DNA of 64,000 nucleotides, from contig CAJKRY010000004.1 of NCBI GenBank assembly GCA_905202485.1, positions 1 through 64,000 of the forward strand. The letters are read 5' to 3'. Source of the stretch: an uncultured Methanomassiliicoccus sp. Lineage in GTDB: Archaea; Thermoplasmatota; Thermoplasmata; Methanomassiliicoccales; Methanomassiliicoccaceae. Position 1 is the first letter of the stretch. Each line of letters opens with the position of its first letter. Of the stretch, positions 24,811 to 32,839 are shown piece by piece. The translations under genes were made by a program, and so were the position numbers. The notes beneath the pieces are model-generated. The model was not told the DNA's origin. It worked only from the letters and a program-made list of their open reading frames with translations, and searched no databases.

Positions 24811-25365
24811 TTAGAAATCTACACAGCCATAGTCATCCGCTATGGTGCGGCTTTCTGTTCTTTCGCAGGCTTTGCATTTCAATACTTTTCCGTCTGCTTC
24901 CAGCGGTTTTCTGCATTTCCTGCAGAGGGCCTTTACTGCTCCGTAATGCGGTTCCTGAGTAGACAGCTGTACAGACGGCTTCACCTGCAGGACCTTAGCT
25001 CTGATCACGTCTCCTGGACGGTATTCTTTTCCAACGTCTTGAACATAATCGGAAGAAAGCTTGGATACGTGGATAGTAGCAGACTTGTCTCCAGTGATAT
25101 CTCTGCTGTTGCCGTCTGAGGCAATAATCTCACACACCGCCATGCTTGCCCTTACATCAGTAATTCTACAGAATACGCTGTCTCCTGGTTTCAGGATGTT
25201 TGGTGCATTCACGGGCTTGACGGTTGCAGTCATGTCATCTTCATTAAGTGAAAGCTTGCCCGCTACACTGGCACGGATTACTCCTTCGTGCTCATAAGTA
25301 CCTTCTGAGGGTATATACTCTTCAACAACTGCAACTTCATCACCTGGTAAAACAAATTTACTCAT
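24811..25365 (-). CDS. csl4: Exosome complex RNA-binding protein Csl4
   Basis: A cap subunit of the archaeal RNA exosome. The 184-residue protein has the N-terminal domain (VLPGDEVAVVEEYIPSEGTY), a central S1 RNA-binding domain (residues 60-140, with GDSVFCRITDVR and FRPGD-like YRPGDVIRAKVLQV), and a C-terminal zinc ribbon (CRKCRKPLE and CKACERTE). The order and length fit archaeal Csl4. It lies 13 bases before thiI and 24 after the methylase gene in the same operon. Confidence 0.93.
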   Translation of the reverse strand: MSKFVLPGDEVAVVEEYIPSEGTYEHEGVIRASVAGKLSLNEDDMTATVKPVNAPNILKPGDSVFCRITDVRASMAVCEIIASDGNSRDITGDKSATIHVSKLSSDYVQDVGKEYRPGDVIRAKVLQVKPSVQLSTQEPHYGAVKALCRKCRKPLEADGKVLKCKACERTESRTIADDYGCVDF

Positions 25366-25389
25366 ATTCTATCACCGTTAATCATTACA

Positions 25390-25992
25390 TTACACTCTAT
25401 TCATGTCGATACCAATCAGAACTACATTAGTATTCTTCTTCATCTTGTTATGGAACTGAAACATGTGAGGTATCGATAAGATATATTCTTTCTGTAAGAA
25501 CACCTTTCCTCCCAGCGATCCGGCCATCTTTTCAAGGAAATCAATTGTTGATGAGTTGTGAAGACTGTATATCTTGTTTGCAGATCTGCAAGCTGTTTCC
25601 AGAAACGGCCGGTCAGCATTCTTTTTTTGAGATCCAAAGGGAGGATTCATCACTACAGTGTCTGCGGCAATCTCAATATCCTTTATGTCTGAGTTTATTA
25701 GCTTGATTTCGGTACCTGCGTTCTCCGCATTCACCACAGCTTCAGAATATGCCGTCGGATCAATCTCTACGCCAGTTACGTTTCCTCCGAGAATGTATGA
25801 GCCGATGGAAAGAATTCCGGTGCCGCAGCCTAGGTCCAGCACATCCTTCTCAAAGATGTCCCCGTTGGAATATGCTAAAAACAGCATATCCGCTGCGATA
25901 TTGGCCGGTGTACTGTACTGCTCCAGATATGCCTTCGGGGATGAGTGAGGCGGAATCTGCTGTAGCATTCTTTCTAGATCATTCTTTTTCAT
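25390..25992 (-). CDS. METTL5-like N6-adenine rRNA methyltransferase
   Basis: A class I SAM methyltransferase of 200 residues with the SAM loop DVLDLGCGTGILSIGSYILG (residues 49-68), the acidic GVEIDP strand end, and the catalytic motif NPPFGSQKKNADRPFLE, which is diagnostic of the METTL5 group acting on small-subunit rRNA adenine. The N-terminal LEQYSTPANIAADMLFLA is also family-typical. ATG overlaps the previous gene's TGA by four bases. The csl4 and thiI neighbours support an RNA-metabolism operon. Confidence 0.9.
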   Translation of the reverse strand: MKKNDLERMLQQIPPHSSPKAYLEQYSTPANIAADMLFLAYSNGDIFEKDVLDLGCGTGILSIGSYILGGNVTGVEIDPTAYSEAVVNAENAGTEIKLINSDIKDIEIAADTVVMNPPFGSQKKNADRPFLETACRSANKIYSLHNSSTIDFLEKMAGSLGGKVFLQKEYILSIPHMFQFHNKMKKNTNVVLIGIDMNRV

Positions 25993-26618
25993 TGAAGACC
26001 CAGGCCGAGATAGTCTGAACTTGTTAAAATACCAGATATACTTCCTTTTCTCATGATAAGAACTGCATCTTCATGATGAAGATGAATGGCAGCTATCTCT
26101 ATAGGAGTGCTTTCATCCAGAATTGTAAATGGAGGTCCCATGATCTCACCTATTTTTGTGAGCATGATCTCTTTTGAATCAATATTGTCTTTGCATTTTC
26201 CAAGAATGTAGTCCTTTACTCGGCCTTCGCTTATGCTTCCTACAACCTGGCCTTTTTTCATTACCGGGAGCTGTGCATAATGTCCCTTGAGCATCTTTTC
26301 AATTGTCTCTACTAATGAAGTTTCAGGATTCACACAGATTATCTTTTTTGATGCAAGGTCTCCGACTGTAAATTGTATCTCCAGTTCATCTCTATTCAGC
26401 AGTCTGCTTTTCATTATCTCTTCAAATGCATTGAAGATGGCTCGTACTTTTTCATATGAGGGATCAACTTTTTCACCTTCAATTTTAGCAATCAGTGACT
26501 GAGATACGCCGGAACTTTTTGCAAGTTCACGCTGGGAAATATCTAGTCTGAGTCTTATTTGTTTAATCTTGTCTAATGAGGGTAGCTGTGGTATCAAAGC
26601 TAGCGCGGAAAAGGTCAT
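25989..26618 (-). CDS. HTH-CBS transcriptional regulator
   Basis: A 209-residue protein with an N-terminal Xre-type helix-turn-helix (RLRLDISQRELAKSSGVSQS then LIAKIEGEKVDPSY) and a C-terminal CBS pair (residues 95-205), a common archaeal layout in which ligand binding to CBS modulates DNA binding. First gene of the operon with the METTL5-like, csl4 and thiI genes. I chose ATG 26618; a longer form from 26666 adds 16 residues of poor similarity to HTH starts. Ligand and targets unknown. Confidence 0.87.
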   Translation of the reverse strand: MTFSALALIPQLPSLDKIKQIRLRLDISQRELAKSSGVSQSLIAKIEGEKVDPSYEKVRAIFNAFEEIMKSRLLNRDELEIQFTVGDLASKKIICVNPETSLVETIEKMLKGHYAQLPVMKKGQVVGSISEGRVKDYILGKCKDNIDSKEIMLTKIGEIMGPPFTILDESTPIEIAAIHLHHEDAVLIMRKGSISGILTSSDYLGLGLQ

Positions 26619-26877
26619 TGAAAACCTATTCACTTTTTGACCTAAAAATATTCTCATCATGATCAAAACAGTTTAACGTTATTCGCATTCCGTGGGAGAC
26701 TTTTAGACAAATTGTTAATAAATGCTAGATTTATAGACATAATACGAATTACATGTGTATATTCTGTATGAATTTCTAGAAAATTGCCATTTTTGTATGT
26801 TTTTGGCCACAATTATTATTAAGTCGAAGCTGTTCGTGTTTCTAAAGCTACAAGATAGCGCGGGTGGAATGACCGCA

Positions 26878-28116
26878 ATGGTTGGAAAATTGGAAGCATC
26901 AGAAAATTGCACTGACAGATTCTGTAGGAAAATCAATGATTTTCCTCGAATGCCGTCATATGGAGCAGCTAGACCTCCGGGTCTGTCTTCCATAATGGGC
27001 GGATGCGGAATTGCTGGTTGCATAGATCTAAACGGTGGAAAAATAAGGGGTGACAAAATAGCTAGAATGCTCTCCATCATGAGTGAAAGAGAGAACGGAT
27101 TAGGATCTGGCTATGTCGCTTACGGACTTTTTCCAGATCACAAGGACGACTATTGCTTGCAGTTCTTCTTTGATAACGAAGAGTCAATGTTTGCTGTAGA
27201 AGAATGTCTAAAAAACAGAGGTGAGATTACCAGAGATGAACGCGTTTACACAGCAAGCCAATCAGATGTGCCTTTGCCTCACCCCAGCGTATGGAGATAC
27301 TTCTTTATTCCCAAGTCCTCTTCTAATTCAAAATATAACGATTCAGACCAGTGCATTGCAGATCTGGTAATGAATATAAACTCCTCTATCCATGGGGCAT
27401 TTTGTATCTCAAGCGGAAAAGACATGGCGGTGTTCAAAGGCAACGGTTATTCTTATCAGATTGCAGAATACTATGACTTAGCCAGATACGAAGCTCAGAT
27501 GTGGTGTTCACACTCACGGTTTCCTACCAATACTCCAGGCTGGTGGGCAGGTGCTCATCCTATCAGCCTCCTGGACTGGTCCGTATGTCATAATGGTGAG
27601 ATCACATCATACGGGGTCAACCGTAAATTTGTAGAGATGAACGGATACAAATGCACGCTTCTTACAGACTCTGAAGTAATCACATACACTTGGGATGTCT
27701 TAGTTAGAAAACACGGACTGCCTCTGCAGGTTGCAGCTTTCGCTATGGCTCCTGGATATTATAACGACATAGAGTTGATGGATGAACGCAGCAGGCAGCT
27801 TGCACAAAAGCTGCGCATCACTTATAAAGAAGCATTTCTCAACGGACCGTTTTCTATTCTAGTTGGCAGATCCCGTCCGGAGATTACAATGCTGGCGATG
27901 GCCGATCGTAAAAAACTGCGTCCGCTGATTGTCGGCTACAACGAAGGCGAGGGCATTACATATGCCGCTTCAGAAGAATGCGCTATCCGAATTGTAGATG
28001 GCGATGCATACACCTGGGTAACCAATCCCGGAAACCCGATGATTGCGCGCGTTGGTGAAGGAATCGTAAGGTACGGTACAGAGAAACCTTTCGAGGGGGT
28101 ATTCAATGAACAATGA
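26878..28116 (+). CDS. Glutamate synthase, class II glutamine amidotransferase subunit
   Basis: Hydrolyses glutamine to feed ammonia to the synthase subunit encoded next. The class II amidotransferase motif MGGCGIAGCIDL places the nucleophile cysteine about 43 residues in, and WCSHSRFPTNTPGWWAGAHP with SVCHNGEI are the other family loops. Because class II enzymes need an N-terminal cysteine, the preceding residues would be a propeptide. GGTGG at 26863-26867 supports ATG 26878; ATGs at 26869, 26950 and 26995 are alternatives. 412 residues. First gene of the three-gene glutamate synthase operon. Confidence 0.9.
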   Translation: MVGKLEASENCTDRFCRKINDFPRMPSYGAARPPGLSSIMGGCGIAGCIDLNGGKIRGDKIARMLSIMSERENGLGSGYVAYGLFPDHKDDYCLQFFFDNEESMFAVEECLKNRGEITRDERVYTASQSDVPLPHPSVWRYFFIPKSSSNSKYNDSDQCIADLVMNINSSIHGAFCISSGKDMAVFKGNGYSYQIAEYYDLARYEAQMWCSHSRFPTNTPGWWAGAHPISLLDWSVCHNGEITSYGVNRKFVEMNGYKCTLLTDSEVITYTWDVLVRKHGLPLQVAAFAMAPGYYNDIELMDERSRQLAQKLRITYKEAFLNGPFSILVGRSRPEITMLAMADRKKLRPLIVGYNEGEGITYAASEECAIRIVDGDAYTWVTNPGNPMIARVGEGIVRYGTEKPFEGVFNEQ

Positions 28117-29614
28117 AATGTGGAAAATACCTGACAGGTTCCAGCCGGTGATATCTTCATTATGTATTACTTGTAAAAGATGCATAAAAGAATGCTCATA
28201 TGACGTTCTTGAATTCAGCAACGGTGCCGTTCATGCAAAACATGGCTGTGTATCATGCCAGCGCTGTGTAGAAATGTGCCCTCAGGACGCAATTGAAATC
28301 CGTCACATTCCGGAAACAATGGCACCTCACGGCACATACACAGAACGTACCAGGCGGGCCATCCTTTCTCAGGCTAACACCGGAGGGGTGCTCTTATCGT
28401 CATGCGGAACGGACATCCCATATAACAGCATATTTGATGATCTGCTGCTGGATGCAGCCCAGGTCACAAATCCTGCAATCGATCCTCTCAGAGAAACAGT
28501 GGAAACTAAAACATATGTCGGAAGTCGCAGCGGAAGATTACATTTGTCTCCTGAAGACAATCTTGAAAACAATCCTAGTTGCGGCGTAATAATGGATATG
28601 CCAGTCATGCTCGGACATGTGTCTCTTGGTGCTGTAAGCTATAACACTCAAAAAGCGCTGTTTATAGCAGCCCGCCGGCTGAACATTCTTGCTGGAACTG
28701 GGGAAGGGGGTCTTCACAAAGATTTCAGGGAGTTTGCTCCCCATCTTAACAGCGAGGTGGCATCAGGACGTTTCGGGGTGAACCCAGATTTTCTAAAAAA
28801 TACTGCATCAGTTGAGATTAAAATAGGCCAGGGAGCGAAACCAGGTCACGGAGGCCATCTTCCAGGTGAGAAAGTCTCAGATCTTATTTCTGAAACAAGA
28901 ATGATTCCGCTTGGAACCGATGCGCTTTCACCTTATCCACATCATGACATCTATTCAATTGAAGATCTGGAGCAGCTGATTGCTACACTCAAAGAAGCTG
29001 TTAATTATGAACATCCGGTAGGAGTGAAAATAGCGGCAGTGCACAATATCGCTGCCATTGCGTCAGGTGCTGTCAGGGCCGGTGCTGATTTCATAACTCT
29101 TGATGGTTTCAGAGGCGGTACTGGCTCAACTCCCAGGATCATAAGGGATCATGCAGGGATCCCCGTTGAAACAGCTGTAGCGGTCGTCGACAAACGGCTT
29201 ACTGATGAAGGACTTAGAAACCGTGTGACTCTATGTGCAGGGGGAAGCATAAGAAGTTCTGCCGATATGATTAAAACGATCGCTTTGGGTGCAGATGTGG
29301 TAGGAGTATGCACCGCTGCATTGATCGCCATGGGTTGTAGAGTCTGCCAGTCATGCCACTTGGGAAAATGTTCATGGGGCATAGCAACGCAGAAATCGGA
29401 TCTGGTTTCAAGGCTGGATCCGGAAGTTGGCGCTGCCAGGATAGTCAGACTACTCAGTGCATGGAATGAAGAATTGAAAGAAATTCTTGGGGCCATGGGA
29501 ATCGATTCAGTCGAATCTCTTGTTGGAAACAGAGACAGGCTCAGATACATCGGCCCCAATCCGAGAATAGCAGATGTAATGGGTATAAAACATGCAGGAG
29601 AAGGTTGGGGATGA
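28106..29614 (+). CDS. Glutamate synthase, FMN/iron-sulfur synthase subunit with N-terminal ferredoxin domain
   Basis: Adds ammonia to 2-oxoglutarate. The 502-residue protein starts with two [4Fe-4S] motifs (C20/C23/C26/C30 and C48/C51/C54/C58), then a GltB-type FMN barrel with KIGQGAKPGHGGHLPGEKV, ITLDGFRGGTGSTP and the cluster cysteines in GCRVCQSCHLGKCSWGIATQ. This is the archaeal split form. The built-in ferredoxin domain and the absence of a GltD-like NADPH subunit nearby suggest a ferredoxin-like donor. It overlaps the amidotransferase gene by 11 bases. Confidence 0.94.
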   Translation: MNNEMWKIPDRFQPVISSLCITCKRCIKECSYDVLEFSNGAVHAKHGCVSCQRCVEMCPQDAIEIRHIPETMAPHGTYTERTRRAILSQANTGGVLLSSCGTDIPYNSIFDDLLLDAAQVTNPAIDPLRETVETKTYVGSRSGRLHLSPEDNLENNPSCGVIMDMPVMLGHVSLGAVSYNTQKALFIAARRLNILAGTGEGGLHKDFREFAPHLNSEVASGRFGVNPDFLKNTASVEIKIGQGAKPGHGGHLPGEKVSDLISETRMIPLGTDALSPYPHHDIYSIEDLEQLIATLKEAVNYEHPVGVKIAAVHNIAAIASGAVRAGADFITLDGFRGGTGSTPRIIRDHAGIPVETAVAVVDKRLTDEGLRNRVTLCAGGSIRSSADMIKTIALGADVVGVCTAALIAMGCRVCQSCHLGKCSWGIATQKSDLVSRLDPEVGAARIVRLLSAWNEELKEILGAMGIDSVESLVGNRDRLRYIGPNPRIADVMGIKHAGEGWG

Positions 29615-29619
29615 TATCA

Positions 29620-30417
29620 ATGTCCAGCAATCTAGTTAATTCGGTATTAGCTGCAACCGAGACTGTGATCGATGCCACCGGAAGAGACCAATACGGACGT
29701 CCGGTTGATTACAAAATAGTAAATAATGAAATACGCCGAGCAGTCTCAAGAGGTGTCAAAAACATTACACTCATGGGTGTCATGGGACAGAGATACATAG
29801 CTACAGCTGTAGATAAAAAAATCAGCATTTCCATAAACGGCACACCGGGAAATAATCTGGGTGCATTTATGGACGGACCTTTCATCGAGGTATTTGGAAA
29901 TGCTCAAGATATGGCAGGCAATACAATGTCCTCGGGAGAAATCATAGTGCACGGGAATGCCTGGGATGTTACTGGACTCTCAATGAGAGGAGGAAAAATC
30001 TTCGTCAAAGGTAATACTGGGACCAGGGTAGGAATTCATATGAAAGAATTCGGTCAAATGTCTCCGCATATAATAATCGGTGGAAGAACCGGTGACTATC
30101 TTGGTGAATATATGGCAGGCGGAGTGATATTAGTTTTAGGTGAAAACATTCCTAAACAAGTATCTCCAGTTGGATTAAGCGTAGGTTCCGGTATACACGG
30201 AGGAAGAATATTCATACGCGGAAAAGTCGACCCCCATCAGCTTGGAGTAGGGGCAAAGCTAGAAAATGTAAATGATGACGATTTAAAATTAATTAATGAA
30301 CTGATGAAAGAGTATGAGTCACGGTTCAGTTCGTCATCTTCAGAAGGTGGCTTCGTTAAAGTAGTGCCGCTGTCTTCCCGCCCGTTCCGCGGCTACTTTG
30401 ATTCAACATCAATTTAG
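29620..30417 (+). CDS. Glutamate synthase, GXGXG (beta-helix) subunit
   Basis: Corresponds to the C-terminal right-handed beta-helix of bacterial GltB, a structural domain that holds the other two together. The 265-residue protein shows the repeating glycine pattern, for example GTPGNNLGAFMDGP, VTGLSMRGGKIFVKGNTG and GGRTGDYLGEYMAGGVI. I chose ATG 29620, with GGTTGGGG 10-17 bases upstream. It ends with TAG, one of three TAG stops in the window, and its 3' end overlaps the Lrp gene on the opposite strand by four bases. Confidence 0.93.
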   Translation: MSSNLVNSVLAATETVIDATGRDQYGRPVDYKIVNNEIRRAVSRGVKNITLMGVMGQRYIATAVDKKISISINGTPGNNLGAFMDGPFIEVFGNAQDMAGNTMSSGEIIVHGNAWDVTGLSMRGGKIFVKGNTGTRVGIHMKEFGQMSPHIIIGGRTGDYLGEYMAGGVILVLGENIPKQVSPVGLSVGSGIHGGRIFIRGKVDPHQLGVGAKLENVNDDDLKLINELMKEYESRFSSSSSEGGFVKVVPLSSRPFRGYFDSTSI

Positions 30418-30860
30418 TTAGTCCCAGGAAACCGCATTATCTCTTCCATGATGATGCGGACTTCCACATCTTTTAATCCTGCAGGGATGAGTTTGCTTGA
30501 AATTATCGTATCAAGCGTTTCAGAGTCTCTGGCTCTGACTCGTATAATCACCCTTCTGTCTCCGCTGACTGCTGAGACCTCTGCCACACCGTCAACCCCG
30601 TTCAGTTTTCTTAAATCTCTTACGGACACGCCGTCTTCCACATCAGCCAGTACAATGGCGTCTGCTTTCATGCCGGTAATCTCTCTATCGACTATTGCAG
30701 CATAACCAAGAATTACGTTGTAATCTTCCATCCGTCTTATTCTGTCCCTGACAGTTGACGGGGAGCGTCTGAGTTTGGCGGCTATTTCTCTGTATGTTAA
30801 CTTACCATCAGTCTTTAGAAGATTCAATATCCGACGGTTCATATCATCAACGGCAACCAT
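30414..30860 (-). CDS. Lrp/AsnC-family transcriptional regulator
   Basis: A 148-residue Lrp-type regulator: N-terminal winged helix-turn-helix (MNRRILNLLKTDGKLTYREI and RRSPSTVRDRIRRME) and a C-terminal RAM ligand-binding domain (GVAEVSAVSGDRRVIIRVRA). It is convergent with the glutamate synthase operon, which it might control through amino-acid sensing; that link is inferred from position. An inverted repeat just upstream (30870-30896) could be an autoregulatory site. Confidence 0.9.
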   Translation of the reverse strand: MVAVDDMNRRILNLLKTDGKLTYREIAAKLRRSPSTVRDRIRRMEDYNVILGYAAIVDREITGMKADAIVLADVEDGVSVRDLRKLNGVDGVAEVSAVSGDRRVIIRVRARDSETLDTIISSKLIPAGLKDVEVRIIMEEIMRFPGTN

Positions 30861-30869
30861 CCAGTTTCT

Positions 30870-30896
30870 CTCCGGAATTAATGACGTAACCCGGAG
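30870..30896 (-). promoter_or_regulatory. Possible Lrp operator (CTCCGG inverted repeat)
   Basis: CTCCGG (30870-30875) and CCGGAG (30891-30896) form a 6-bp inverted repeat with a 15-base spacer, 10 to 36 bases before the Lrp start codon. The spacing is about two helical turns centre to centre, which suits a dimeric regulator. The function is inferred. Confidence 0.3.
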
Positions 30897-30956
30897 CAGA
30901 TAATACCTTCCATCTAGCTGAAAGCAATAGAATTACATTTGTAAAGAAAAAAGAGT

Positions 30957-30973
30957 TGATCGCTTTGCGATCA
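30957..30973 (-). terminator. Intrinsic-type terminator after the COG0523 GTPase gene
   Basis: On the minus strand TGATCGC, loop AAA and GCGATCA form a perfect 7-bp stem that includes the stop codon of the GTPase gene. It is followed after four bases by a T-rich run (complement of 30946-30952). This fits termination of the regulator-GTPase transcript. Confidence 0.6.
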
Positions 30974-32044
30974 TAATGTTATGAATGTTGGAGTTTCCGG
31001 CTTAGGAGAATAACACGATTCACTGGAATCTATAATCTCCATCGGGTATGTGTTTTTTACAGAGTCTACTGCTGAGCGTATGACATTTCCCAGTTTATCT
31101 GGATCGGAAGTCACACGAGCGTTAACTATCAATTTGGCTTCTTCAGAAACATACCTGGAGCCGTGGATACTGTCTGTCTGTACAGAATCGCACACGAGCG
31201 ACATTTTTACTCCTGCTGAAGGGGATGCGATTACAATTTTTACATGTGCTATCTCATCTGGTGTATATTCATTGGCAATAGATCTCATTATTGACATTGA
31301 GAGATCATACATGTCTATCTTGTCAAGAGGCTTCATCTGATTTATCGATGAATACCAGGACATGGCTGATTTTTCAAATGAGAATTTAACTGTATTCTCA
31401 CCTTTTTGATTTTTAGTGCTTATGGATGAAGACATTATTATCTGTGCTATCTCATCAATTCCTTTCAGAGTCTTGGATGAATACTTGATTATTGATACTT
31501 CAGGTGCAAGCTTCTTAATCTCATCTTCTGCTGCTTTTTCTTCATTTATATCAATTAAATCCATTTTAGACATAAGCACGATTTCAGCTTCTTTCACCTG
31601 ATGAGCAGGTATCAGTTTTTTAGTCGATTCAATGCCTGCTGCTCTGATGCCGTCTACTACAACCATAAACGGGGCAACTTCAAATTCCTCAGGATACTGC
31701 ATCTTCAGCGGTTCAATCACAGATGACAATATATTAGTGGATGTCCCGATCGGTTCAGCGATAATATAATCAGGGCGCTTTATTTGCACAATTGATCTGG
31801 CATTTTTAACGAATTCAGGAAATGTAGAACAGAAACAGCCGCCTACTATCTCTTTTACATCAAAGCCGGCATCCTGTACGTATTCAGTATCTACCAACGC
31901 ATGCCCTTGATCATTTGTGATGATCGCGGTGCTTTTTCCGTATTTATTCTTCAGGAGTCTTGCTAGATTGACCGTCAATGTGGTTTTGCCTGCTCCCAGA
32001 TAGCCACCGATTACTATGAATCTGGTACGTGTTTTTTCACTCAT
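30971..32044 (-). CDS. COG0523 (CobW/UreG-like) G3E GTPase
   Basis: A P-loop GTPase of the metal-chaperone group, 357 residues. Walker A is GGYLGAGKTTL (residues 13-23). The metal-binding loop is GGCFCST (69-75), a CxC variant of the usual CxCC. AEPIGTSTN and the base-recognition SKMD follow. The C-terminal 120 residues are less conserved and may define the target. It follows a cysteine-rich winged-helix regulator by 12 bases, suggesting a metal- or corrinoid-related pair. The metal and client protein are unknown. Confidence 0.88.
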   Translation of the reverse strand: MSEKTRTRFIVIGGYLGAGKTTLTVNLARLLKNKYGKSTAIITNDQGHALVDTEYVQDAGFDVKEIVGGCFCSTFPEFVKNARSIVQIKRPDYIIAEPIGTSTNILSSVIEPLKMQYPEEFEVAPFMVVVDGIRAAGIESTKKLIPAHQVKEAEIVLMSKMDLIDINEEKAAEDEIKKLAPEVSIIKYSSKTLKGIDEIAQIIMSSSISTKNQKGENTVKFSFEKSAMSWYSSINQMKPLDKIDMYDLSMSIMRSIANEYTPDEIAHVKIVIASPSAGVKMSLVCDSVQTDSIHGSRYVSEEAKLIVNARVTSDPDKLGNVIRSAVDSVKNTYPMEIIDSSESCYSPKPETPTFITL

Positions 32045-32056
32045 TATTTCACCATC

Positions 32057-32680
32057 TTACAGACCGTCTATGACGATCGCTCTTCTCATGAATGGACAGC
32101 TGTCGCAGGGGATCGATATTACACACTTATGCCCAGAAGTAACTCCTTTTAATGCACAGACGAGAGCCAGGTCCATTGGCCTGAAAGGCTTCTTTCTTCC
32201 ATTCTTGTTGAGAAATGACACTTCATCCTTGGTGAGTGCATTTCCGCAGAAACATCCTTCTTCAACGTGTTTCAGGCATTTTGAAAATTCCTTCTCAGAA
32301 CACCCATCGCATCTTGTACCAACTTTAGATAGTTGTCCGAATATATTTGCTAAAGGATCTACGACAAAAAGTTCGCCGTCTTTTCCCAGCGTGATGTATA
32401 CGGCGCTTGGTGAAGAGGGAGCGATATATTCCATGCGAGTTCCTCTGATTTTCTTCTCATCTACAACTTTCCAGAATTCTGAAAGCTGTTGTCCCAGCTG
32501 ATATGATACTTGATGATAACCCATGCCCAGTTTATCTGCAAGCTCCTGTTTGGTTGGAGGTTTCTCCAGAGCCATTGCATAGAGTACGCGCAGTATTTCT
32601 TTTCTCAGATCATGATTTACGATTGAAGAATATACTTCTGGGTCGATGTACGAAATTTCTATACGACATCCCGCTGGCAT
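32057..32680 (-). CDS. Winged-helix regulator with cysteine-rich C-terminal domain
   Basis: A 207-residue protein with an N-terminal ArsR-like winged helix (residues 20-85: DLRKEILRVLYAMALEKPPT, ELADKLGMGYHQVSYQL) and a C-terminal domain with nine cysteines (C124, C127, C135, C143, C145, C175, C186, C192, C195). The pattern suggests a metal or iron-sulfur sensor. It precedes the G3E GTPase gene by 12 bases on the same strand. Tandem AT-rich repeats at its start site fit autoregulation. I do not recognise the exact family of the C-terminal domain. Confidence 0.8.
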   Translation of the reverse strand: MPAGCRIEISYIDPEVYSSIVNHDLRKEILRVLYAMALEKPPTKQELADKLGMGYHQVSYQLGQQLSEFWKVVDEKKIRGTRMEYIAPSSPSAVYITLGKDGELFVVDPLANIFGQLSKVGTRCDGCSEKEFSKCLKHVEEGCFCGNALTKDEVSFLNKNGRKKPFRPMDLALVCALKGVTSGHKCVISIPCDSCPFMRRAIVIDGL

Positions 32681-32687
32681 GGGTATT

Positions 32688-32709
32688 TCAAATATTTCTC
32701 AAATATTTA
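32688..32709 (-). promoter_or_regulatory. Tandem 11-bp AT-rich repeats at a leaderless promoter
   Basis: TCAAATATTTC (32688-32698) and TCAAATATTTA (32699-32709) are consecutive near-identical copies one helical turn apart, each containing the palindrome AAATATTT. The upstream copy is also the best TATA candidate, about 25 bases before the regulator ATG at 32680, so a bound regulator would block TBP. Inferred autoregulatory site. Confidence 0.45.
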
Positions 32710-32806
32710 AGTTGTTTGTAACGTCAATCAATTGGTAGATTACTTATACAAGCTTTGAAATTTAGAAATAATTAACAAAATGAACAAAAAATATAATATG
32801 CTGAGA

Positions 32807-32828
32807 CTGAGTCAGCCATTCGACTCAG
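32807..32828 (-). terminator. Terminator after the GAPDH gene
   Basis: CTGAGTC (32807-32813) and GACTCAG (32822-32828) form a 7-bp stem with an 8-base loop. Read on the minus strand, about a dozen bases later comes a T-rich run (complement of the A-run near 32784-32790). It sits 12 bases after the GAPDH stop. Confidence 0.55.
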
Positions 32829-32839
32829 CCAGATATGGT

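Noticed and set aside
26926..26946. Perfect 9-bp hairpin AGGAAAATC / GATTTTCCT near the glutamate synthase amidotransferase start
   Set aside because: It lies within the likely coding region (codons for CRKINDFPR); no T-run or ribosome-site overlap supports a regulatory role, so I treat it as chance.
30448..30705. 85-aa plus-strand ORF antisense to the Lrp gene as a separate gene
   Set aside because: It has no ribosome site and mirrors Lrp codons; kept only as the hypothetical read-through tail after the TAG of the glutamate synthase gene.
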